DNA of 12,744 nucleotides from an uncultured Verrucomicrobiota bacterium. Lineage in GTDB: Bacteria > Verrucomicrobiota > Kiritimatiellia > RFP12 > UBA1067. The translations under genes were made by a program, and so were the position numbers. The notes under the pieces are model-generated. The model did no database searches. It was not told where the DNA came from and saw only the letters and a list, made by a program, of their open reading frames with translations. Positions within the stretch are counted from its first letter, which is position 1, and each line of letters starts with the position of its first letter. Shown piece by piece: positions 7,382 through 12,744 of this stretch. Location: the NCBI GenBank assembly GCA_946628745.1, contig CAMOXA010000030.1, forward strand, positions 1 through 12,744, in the 5' to 3' direction.

Positions 7382-8110
7382 ATGAAACACCGAGAATACG
7401 TTTTCGCCGTCAGAAGCTACGAATGCGGCGCCGGCGGCTTCGCGACGATGCCGTCGATATGCAACTATCTGCAGGAGGCCGCGAGCCTGCACGCCGAAGA
7501 GCTCGGCTTCTCGAAATCGGACTTCGACGCCGCCGGCGGCAACATATCGTGGGTGCTGACGCGCCTCGTCGTCAAGATGACGCGCTATCCGAAGTGGGAT
7601 GAGAAGGTTGTCGTCGAGACATTCCCGCGCGGCGGGCGGCGCATAGTCGCTTGCAGGGATTTCATCGTCAAGGACGCCTCTGGCGCGGCGATCGGGCTCG
7701 CGACGAGCGAGTGGATGATCATCGATCTCGCGACGCGTAAAGTCGTGCCGATCCCTGAAGCGGTCCTGTCGCTCGTGGGCGATTCGCCCGAAAGCGTCCT
7801 CGGCCCCGAGCCGTTCACGGCGCGGCTGCGCTATCCGGAGGGCGGCGGCGAAGAGGCCGCTTTGCGATTCCGCGCGCAGTATTCGCATATCGACCTGAAC
7901 GGGCACGTCAACAACGTGCATTACATCGAGTGGCTCCTGGAACCGCTCGGCGGGAAGAGCCCGCACGAGCTCGAGGCCGTCTTCAGGAGCGAGACGCTCG
8001 CCGGCGACGAGGTGTTCGTGGCGGCGGCGCCCGGCGGGGCGCCCGGCGAAACGTACCACAGGGTTTTCGCGGCGGACGGCAAGGATCACGCTCTGGCGAG
8101 GACCAGGTGA
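7382..8110 (+). CDS. Acyl-ACP thioesterase (FatA/FatB-like double hotdog)
   Basis: The 242-aa protein should release free fatty acids from acyl carrier protein in the cytoplasm. The first hotdog has the family pattern CNYLQEAASLHAEELGF (27-43) and WVLTRLVVKMTRYPKWDEKV (57-76). The second starts near 160 and carries DLNGHVNNVHYIEW (171-184), matching the D-x-N-x-H-V-N-N-x-x-Y active-site block of plant and bacterial acyl-ACP thioesterases. The length is typical for bacterial members. It follows the permease by 16 nt and its stop overlaps the next start as GTGA. Chain-length preference cannot be read from the sequence. It may supply free fatty acids for membrane lipid turnover; that role is inferred. 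Confidence 0.87.
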   Translation: MKHREYVFAVRSYECGAGGFATMPSICNYLQEAASLHAEELGFSKSDFDAAGGNISWVLTRLVVKMTRYPKWDEKVVVETFPRGGRRIVACRDFIVKDASGAAIGLATSEWMIIDLATRKVVPIPEAVLSLVGDSPESVLGPEPFTARLRYPEGGGEEAALRFRAQYSHIDLNGHVNNVHYIEWLLEPLGGKSPHELEAVFRSETLAGDEVFVAAAPGGAPGETYHRVFAADGKDHALARTR

Positions 8111-8718
8111 AAAACGCGACGGTCATACTCGCCGCGGGCGACTTCCCGCGAAAAGGCGGGAGCGCGCGCCGGATTCTCGAAAACGCCGCTCGCGTCGTCT
8201 GCTGCGACGGCGCGGCGGACGCGTACCGCCGCATCATGCACCGCGAACCGGACGCCGTCGTCGGCGACTGCGACTCGCTGCGCGGCAGGTTCGCGAATGT
8301 CGTGCGCATTGCCGAGCAGGAGACCAACGACCTCGCCAAGGCCGCCCGGCACTGCCTTCGCATGGGCTGGAGTTCGCCGGTCGTCCTGGGCGCTACCGGC
8401 AAGCGCGAGGACCACACCCTCGGCAACATATTCCGCGCGATCGACCTCGGCCTCGCCGTCGTTACGGACCGCGGACGCTTCGTGCCGGTAGAGGGTCGCG
8501 CGACGCTGGCGGCGCGCAAAGGCGCGGCGGTGTCGGTCTTCGCGCCGGATCCCGCGACGCGCATGACGTCGAAGGGGCTGCAGTGGCCGCTGGACGGCGT
8601 CGAATTCTCCAATCTGTACTGTGCGACCCTGAACCGCGCGACTTCGTCGCGAGTGGTGCTGTCTTCCACGCGCAGGGTCGGCGTGTTCATTGAAGAGGAC
8701 GGGGACGCCGCGCCATGA
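8107..8718 (+). CDS. thiN: Thiamine pyrophosphokinase
   Basis: This 203-aa enzyme transfers pyrophosphate from ATP to thiamine, making thiamine diphosphate in the cytoplasm. The family motifs are in order: CCDGAAD (32-38), VVGDCDSL (51-58, acidic Mg2+ site), QETNDLAKA (71-79), LGATGKREDHTLGN (94-107) and the C-terminal SKGLQWPLDG (155-164). GTG at 8107 is chosen because it lies just before the first conserved strand (ATVILAAGDFP), overlaps the thioesterase stop as GTGA and has GAGGA at 8098-8102. An in-frame extension upstream would overlap the thioesterase deeply and looks like a shadow. The stop overlaps the next gene as ATGA. No other thiamine gene is nearby, so salvage of thiamine is possible. 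Confidence 0.9.
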   Translation: MKNATVILAAGDFPRKGGSARRILENAARVVCCDGAADAYRRIMHREPDAVVGDCDSLRGRFANVVRIAEQETNDLAKAARHCLRMGWSSPVVLGATGKREDHTLGNIFRAIDLGLAVVTDRGRFVPVEGRATLAARKGAAVSVFAPDPATRMTSKGLQWPLDGVEFSNLYCATLNRATSSRVVLSSTRRVGVFIEEDGDAAP

Positions 8719-9968
8719 AGATCGTGCTGGCAAGCGGGAGCCCCCGCCGGGCGAAGATACTCGAACGCCTCGGCGTGGAATTCGACATCGTCAAGACCGG
8801 CGCGCCGGAGGCGGCCTATCCGGGCGACCCGGAAAGAACCGTGCGCGAAAACGCGCTCGCGAAAGGCGCCGCGGCCGCCGCACGGCGGGTGCTCTCTGCC
8901 GACACGATAGTCTGGCTCGACGGCAGGATATTCGGCAAGCCGCGCGACCCCGCCGAGGCGAAGGGGTTTTTGCGGACGCTTTCGGGCCGCACCCATTCGG
9001 TCTTTACGGCAGTGGCCTTCGACGGAGAGGCGAAGGTCGTCAGAAGCGACGTGACGTTCAAAAACCTCACCGATGCGGAAATCGACTCGTATGTCGAGAA
9101 GGTGCGTCCGCTCGACAGGGCCGGCGCCTACGACATAGACGAGTGCGGCGAGGCGCTGGTCGCGGGCTACACGGGCGGCTACGAGAATATAATGGGGCTG
9201 CCGGTCGCGCCGCTTTGCGACTGGGGCGTCGTGGAGAGGCCGGTCGGGTTTTTCGATTCCGGCGTGGGCGGCACGTGCATACTGGACGCATTCCGCCGGC
9301 TCTGCCCCGCGGAACCGACGGTGTACATCGCGGACTCCGCCAACTGTCCGTATGGGAACAGGCCGGCGGACGAAATAACCGCGCTGTCGGTCGCGAACGT
9401 CGAAAGGCTCCTCGCCTACGGCGCGAAAATGATCGTGGTGGCCTGCAACACGGCGACCGCCGCGGCGATAGACCATCTTCGCGCGAAGTATCCGTCAATA
9501 CCGTTCGTGGGCCTGGAGCCTGCCGTAAAGCCGGCCGCGCTGCGGTCGAAAAGCGGCGTCGTGGGCGTGCTCGCGACGGCGGGTACTTTCGGCGGCAGGC
9601 TTTACAGGGAAACGAAGGCGAAATTCGCGCGCGACGTGACGGTCGTCGCGACGGTGGCGGACGAATTCGTCGGGCTGGTGGAGCGCGGCGAGACGTCCGG
9701 GCCTCGCGCAGAAAGGGCGGTGCGCGCGAAAATCGAGCCGCTTCTCGCGGCCGGATGCGACAAGCTGGTGCTGGGCTGCACGCACTTTCCCCATCTTCGA
9801 ACGCTCATAGAGCGCATAGCCGGCGGGCGGGCGGAGGTGATAGACCCTTCCGGCGCGGTGGCGCGGCAGGCGCGCCGGCTTCTCGCAGAGCGCGGCATCG
9901 CGTCCGCCGGCGGGCGGGCGTACCGCGTCATGGTGTCCGGCGGCCGGTTGTACCGGCCGGAAGGCTGA
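8715..9968 (+). CDS. Maf nucleotide pyrophosphatase-glutamate racemase fusion
   Basis: One 417-aa ORF holds two complete enzymes. Residues 1-171 are a Maf house-cleaning pyrophosphatase: SGSPRR (7-12), SADTIVWLDGRIFGKP (61-76, catalytic Asp63), LSGRTHSVFTAVA (89-101) and GGYENIMGLPVAPL (154-167). The DT/GKP pattern is closest to the YhdE (dTTP/UTP) subgroup. Residues 177-417 are MurI, which makes D-glutamate for peptidoglycan: FFDSGVGG (179-186), ACNTAT with catalytic Cys244, LGCTHFPHL with catalytic Cys355, and VIDPSGAVARQ near the end. The join at 168-177 leaves almost no linker. Both domains are slightly short for their families but keep the catalytic residues. ATG overlaps the previous stop as ATGA. 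An in-frame GTG at 9231 (Val173) could give separate MurI by internal initiation. Confidence 0.9.
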   Translation: MKIVLASGSPRRAKILERLGVEFDIVKTGAPEAAYPGDPERTVRENALAKGAAAAARRVLSADTIVWLDGRIFGKPRDPAEAKGFLRTLSGRTHSVFTAVAFDGEAKVVRSDVTFKNLTDAEIDSYVEKVRPLDRAGAYDIDECGEALVAGYTGGYENIMGLPVAPLCDWGVVERPVGFFDSGVGGTCILDAFRRLCPAEPTVYIADSANCPYGNRPADEITALSVANVERLLAYGAKMIVVACNTATAAAIDHLRAKYPSIPFVGLEPAVKPAALRSKSGVVGVLATAGTFGGRLYRETKAKFARDVTVVATVADEFVGLVERGETSGPRAERAVRAKIEPLLAAGCDKLVLGCTHFPHLRTLIERIAGGRAEVIDPSGAVARQARRLLAERGIASAGGRAYRVMVSGGRLYRPEG

Positions 9969-9988
9969 ACGCCGCGTGTGCGCCGGGC

Positions 9989-10018
9989 TTGCCAGTGCGG
10001 CGGGTTATTTGGTATAAT
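9989..10018 (+). promoter_or_regulatory. Promoter upstream of the O-methyltransferase-like gene
   Basis: TTGCCA (9989-9994, five of six matches to TTGACA), an 18-nt spacer and TATAAT (10013-10018) preceded by TGG make this the best-formed promoter in the window. Transcription would start near 10025. That is next to an in-frame GTG at 10026 and about 34 nt before the SD-led ATG at 10059. Confidence 0.7.
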
Positions 10019-10045
10019 CGTGTTCGTGCGGCCCATCGGGGCGCC

Positions 10046-10053
10046 GGGAGGAA
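10046..10053 (+). promoter_or_regulatory. Shine-Dalgarno site of the O-methyltransferase-like gene
   Basis: GGGAGGAA ends 5 nt before the ATG at 10059. It supports this start over the longer reading from 9978, which would include the promoter itself. Confidence 0.72.
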
Positions 10054-10058
10054 TAGCG

Positions 10059-11027
10059 ATGAAAGACGTACAGGAGATTGTGGAGCTTGCGAGCGCATAT
10101 TACGGCAGCGCCGTTTTGTTCGCCGCGCTGGACTGCGGCGTGTTCGCGGCGGTGGAATCGGGCACGTTCGACGTGTCGGGCAGAGGGATGCGGCTTTTGG
10201 CGGACGCGTGCGTTGCCGAAGGGCTTCTCGAAAAGCGCGGCGGCGAGTACTTCAACACGCCGGCCGGCCGCGCGGCGCTCGTCCCCGGCGGCGCGGCGGA
10301 TCTCACGAAGGCCATCTGCTACAACCGCGACGTCTACCCCGCGTGGGGACGCCTCGCCGAGTTCGCGAAAACCGGCCGCCCGGTCGAGCGCCCGGAACTG
10401 CATCTCGGCGAGGATGCCGCCCGGACGAAGTCGTTCGCCGCGGCGATGTTCGGCCGCGCCATGGGCATAGGCCGCGGCGTCGTGCCGATGCTCGGCCCGC
10501 TCGAAGGACGCCTCCTCGATCTCGCGGGAGGGCCGGGCGCGTACGCCATACTCATGTGCCGCGCGAATCCCTCCCTGTCCGTCGTGACCGTCGACCTCGC
10601 GCCGATCAGCGCCGAGGCCGGGGGCTATGTCGCCGGGGCCGGACTCTCCGGTCGCATTGAATGCCGCGCGGGCGACTACCACAAAGACGAATACGAGAAG
10701 GGCGCCTACGACGCGGTCACGATCTTCGGCGCGCTGCACCAGGAGTCGCCGGCGGCGATAGCGGACATACTGCGCCGCGCCGCCGACGCCCTGAGGCCCG
10801 GCGGCAAGATGTACGTCCTCGACATGATGACGGACGCGACCCGCACCGCGCCGGCGTTTTCCGCGCTGTTCGCCCTCAACATGGCGCTTACGACCGAGAA
10901 CGGATGGGTGTTCTCGGACGACGAACTCAAGGGTTGGATGCGCGAGGCCGGTCTCGTTCCCGGCGACACGGCGCGCGTCCCGCCGCCGATGCCCCACTGG
11001 CTTGTCACAGCCGTGAAACCATGCTGA
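10059..11027 (+). CDS. O-methyltransferase-like SAM-dependent methyltransferase
   Basis: The 322-aa protein resembles the acetylserotonin/hydroxyneurosporene O-methyltransferase family. An N-terminal dimerisation helix region (EIVELASAYYGSAVLFAALD) leads into a reduced winged-helix region that ends GLLEKRGGEYFNTPAGRAAL (55-74). The C-terminal domain has SAM motif I LLDLAGGPGAY (152-162), Asp179 for the ribose, and GALHQESPAAIADILRRAA (224-242), where His227 is at the position of the catalytic base. The recognition helix usually found between the first winged-helix segment and LLADACVAEGLLE looks missing. An SD site supports ATG 10059; GTG 10026, in frame and 7 nt after the -10 box, would add 11 residues. 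The stop overlaps the rsgA start. The substrate is unknown; placement before rsgA does not identify it. Confidence 0.82.
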   Translation: MKDVQEIVELASAYYGSAVLFAALDCGVFAAVESGTFDVSGRGMRLLADACVAEGLLEKRGGEYFNTPAGRAALVPGGAADLTKAICYNRDVYPAWGRLAEFAKTGRPVERPELHLGEDAARTKSFAAAMFGRAMGIGRGVVPMLGPLEGRLLDLAGGPGAYAILMCRANPSLSVVTVDLAPISAEAGGYVAGAGLSGRIECRAGDYHKDEYEKGAYDAVTIFGALHQESPAAIADILRRAADALRPGGKMYVLDMMTDATRTAPAFSALFALNMALTTENGWVFSDDELKGWMREAGLVPGDTARVPPPMPHWLVTAVKPC

Positions 11028-11947
11028 TGCAAAACGACACCGATGGAGCCGCCGCCGCGCCGGGCGCGTCGCGCATAGAACGCTTCGGATGGCGCGCGCC
11101 GGTCGAGCCCGGCATAGGCCGCGTCGTCAGCGCCCACGGCGACTACTACCATCTCGTCTGCAACGAGGCGGCCGGCGAGATTCTCGCGCGCAAGAAGAAA
11201 AGCGCTTTCGCCAAGCGCGTCGAAAGCGTGGCCGAGAGGGGGGCGGTGCGAAAAGTGAGCCGCGGCGAAATAGGCGCGGAGACGCTGACGCCCGTCACCG
11301 GCGATTTCGTCCGCTTCAGATACAACGCCCATGGCGAGTCGATGATAACCGCGATACTGCCGCGCTTCTCCCATTTCGAGAGAAAGGATCCGACCGCCCG
11401 CCGCAAGTCCCAGACTCTCGCCGTCAATTTCGACACGCTTTTCGTGATGATGTCGCTTAACGGGAATTTCTCCACGGCGCGCATAGACAGGTATCTGACG
11501 CTCGCCGGGGACATGGGCGGCGGCGAGGCCGTCGTCGTCCTTACCAAGATGGATCTCTGGCAGGATGGCGACGGGGAATTCGTCGACGAACTGGTCGAGA
11601 CGATCGCGGGGCGCGCGAAGCTGCTCAAGATATCAGCCCTCACCGGGGAGGGCATGGACGAAGTCGCCCGGTACGCGAGACCCGGCCGAACCCTCGCTTT
11701 CGTCGGCAGCTCCGGAGTGGGCAAGTCGACTCTTCTCAACGTCCTCGCCGGCGAGGAGTGGGCCGCCACGTGCGAGATACAGGAGTGGAGCGGCAAAGGC
11801 CGCCACACGACGACGAGCCGCGAGCTCGCGATGCTGCCCTCGGGCGCGATGGTCATCGACACTCCCGGAATCCGCGAAATCGGCATGGTGGGCGAGACGG
11901 ACGCCATCCGCGCGAAGGGCGAGTCGACCCACAGGTGGAGGAAGTAG
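11021..11947 (+). CDS. rsgA: RsgA-type circularly permuted GTPase lacking the C-terminal zinc domain
   Basis: RsgA is a GTPase that checks late 30S ribosomal subunit maturation. The permuted motif order is present: TKMD (175-178, G4), KISALTGEG (G5), GSSGVGKS (229-236, P-loop Lys235), GKGRHTTTSREL (switch I) and DTPG (280-283, G3). Upstream is an OB-fold region (about 20-130) with a Lys/Arg-rich insertion and the family phrase HFERKDPTARRKSQTLAVNFD. Only 25 residues follow DTPG: the usual F-x-D-I and CxxxxCxH...C zinc-binding helices are absent, and the ORF stops at TAG 3 nt before the next gene. The start is ATG 11021 or ATG 11027; the latter overlaps the previous stop as TGATG. Nucleotide-binding residues look intact, so the protein may be functional or a C-terminal deletion product. 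Confidence 0.87.
   Translation: MLMQNDTDGAAAAPGASRIERFGWRAPVEPGIGRVVSAHGDYYHLVCNEAAGEILARKKKSAFAKRVESVAERGAVRKVSRGEIGAETLTPVTGDFVRFRYNAHGESMITAILPRFSHFERKDPTARRKSQTLAVNFDTLFVMMSLNGNFSTARIDRYLTLAGDMGGGEAVVVLTKMDLWQDGDGEFVDELVETIAGRAKLLKISALTGEGMDEVARYARPGRTLAFVGSSGVGKSTLLNVLAGEEWAATCEIQEWSGKGRHTTTSRELAMLPSGAMVIDTPGIREIGMVGETDAIRAKGESTHRWRK
11937..11941 (+). promoter_or_regulatory. Shine-Dalgarno site of the metallophosphoesterase gene
   Basis: GGAGG ends 9 nt before the ATG at 11951. It lies inside the last codons of the GTPase gene, so the two are probably translated from one mRNA. Confidence 0.7.
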
Positions 11948-11950
11948 AAG

Positions 11951-12744
11951 ATGTTCAAGACCATATTCACATTCGTGCCGTTCGCCCTGCTGCCCGGTAT
12001 CCTGATCCTCTTTCTCGCGCCGGCCGGCGTCAAAACGCGGGGCAAGGCCGTATGGGCCATGGCGCTGCTGCTTTGCGCGGCGAAGTTCATGTGCTTCGAG
12101 GCGTTCGGCGGCGACGCCTTCGCGCCGGAACTGCCGGACAAAGTCATATGGGCGTGGAACTTCGCGTATTCGGGCATGTGCATTCTCTTCGGCCTCTCCC
12201 TCGCCTGCCTGCCCGCCAGGTTCGTCGTCCGGCGGCTTCTCGCGCTCCGCGGCGGGCGGCTGCTGTGGCTCGTGGGGCTGCCGGCGATCGCCTGGGGCGC
12301 GGCGGCCGTCGGCGAATGGAACGGCCTGCGAGCGCCCGAGCTCGTCGAAATCGAGCTCTCCTTCGAGAATCTGCCCGAGTCGCTCGACGGCTACCGCATC
12401 GTCCAGCTCGCCGACATGCACGCGAGCGCGTCCGCCGCGCGTTGGCGCACCGAGGCCGTCGTCGAGCGCGCCAACTCCGCGAACGCCGACTTGATATGCC
12501 TGACGGGCGACTACGCGGACGGAATGCCCGGCCGCCAGGCGCGCAACGCCGAGCCGCTCAAGAACCTTCGCGCGAAAGACGGCGTGCTGGCCGTAAGCGG
12601 AAACCACGAGTACTACTACAACTGGTACGGCTGGCGCGCGCTCTACCGCAAATGGGGAATCGAATTCCTCGAGAACCGCTGCGCGTTCCCCCGCGAGGGA
12701 CTGGCCGTGGCGGGCGTACCCGATTGCGCCGGCGAGCGTATCTG
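11951..12744 (+). CDS. Membrane-anchored metallophosphoesterase (YkuE/YaeI-like), C-terminus cut by window
   Basis: The first 264 residues are visible; the gene runs off the right edge. The N-terminus has about four hydrophobic segments (roughly 5-25, 33-50, 66-87 and 104-120). A calcineurin-like phosphoesterase domain follows: IVQLADMHAS (150-159, metal ligands Asp155 and His157), LTGDYADG (184-191, Asp187) and AVSGNHEYYYNW (214-225, Asn218 and His219). This is the arrangement of YkuE/YaeI-type enzymes, some of which act on UDP-linked lipid A intermediates or other phosphoesters, but the substrate cannot be assigned. The domain starts with the typical lead-in SFENLPESLDGYRIVQLAD. The start is set by GGAGG. 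It lies 3 nt after the GTPase stop and is probably the third gene of that operon. Confidence 0.87.
   Translation, partial: MFKTIFTFVPFALLPGILILFLAPAGVKTRGKAVWAMALLLCAAKFMCFEAFGGDAFAPELPDKVIWAWNFAYSGMCILFGLSLACLPARFVVRRLLALRGGRLLWLVGLPAIAWGAAAVGEWNGLRAPELVEIELSFENLPESLDGYRIVQLADMHASASAARWRTEAVVERANSANADLICLTGDYADGMPGRQARNAEPLKNLRAKDGVLAVSGNHEYYYNWYGWRALYRKWGIEFLENRCAFPREGLAVAGVPDCAGERI

Noticed and set aside
9941..9959. Perfect 7-bp GC hairpin (CGGCCGG, loop TTGTA, CCGGCCG) at the end of maf-murI, considered as a terminator
   Set aside because: It is inside the coding sequence (RLYRPEG) and no T-run follows. It could slow transcription, but does not fit an intrinsic terminator.
8690..10660. 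A 656-codon plus-strand open frame very rich in Arg and Gly
   Set aside because: It is out of frame with maf-murI and the methyltransferase, has no recognisable motif and runs through a promoter. It is a codon-bias artefact.

Overview
The window is about 12.7 kb of dense, high-GC chromosomal sequence, with no RNA gene, insertion sequence, CRISPR array or phage gene that I can see. Twelve protein genes cover almost all of it: one partial gene on the minus strand at the left edge and eleven on the plus strand, the last cut by the right edge. The largest gaps are 117 nt (568-684) and 90 nt (9969-10058), and both hold promoters. A Tat/lipoprotein-exported sulfatase, an Aquifex-type aconitase, a bacterial acyl-ACP thioesterase and the genome style suggest an anaerobic member of the Planctomycetes-Verrucomicrobia-Chlamydiae group, possibly a Kiritimatiellota- or Lentisphaerota-like bacterium. 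This is inference from gene content, with no marker phylogeny behind it.

Layout. (1) 1-567, minus: N-terminal part of an exported sulfatase, divergent from the rest, with its own -35/-10 promoter and a Shine-Dalgarno (SD) site. (2) 685-2631 aconitase, then 2656-3966 glutamyl-tRNA synthetase, then 3963-4916 an RsmC-like methyltransferase overlapping gltX by 4 nt. (3) 4965-9968: a five-gene run of an EIIA-CBS regulatory protein, an ArsB/NhaD-superfamily permease, an acyl-ACP thioesterase, thiamine pyrophosphokinase, and a single ORF that fuses a Maf nucleotide pyrophosphatase to glutamate racemase (MurI). (4) 10059-12744: an O-methyltransferase-like protein, an RsgA-type GTPase that ends before its usual zinc domain, and a membrane-anchored metallophosphoesterase.

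How the genes fit together. Most are housekeeping genes: TCA cycle, tRNA charging, rRNA modification, ribosome maturation, cofactor synthesis, fatty-acid release and peptidoglycan precursor supply. They are packed in overlapping, probably translationally coupled pairs (GTGA, ATGA and TGATG junctions). The EIIA-CBS gene immediately precedes the permease and probably encodes its regulator.

Most notable: the Maf-MurI fusion; a repeated extended -10 box (TGnTATAAT) placed 6-7 nt before the start codon, implying leaderless mRNAs; the RsgA lacking its C-terminal zinc domain; and heavy use of the AUA isoleucine codon despite high GC. I found no clearly new multi-gene system; the strongest candidates are single-protein architectures and the promoter layout.
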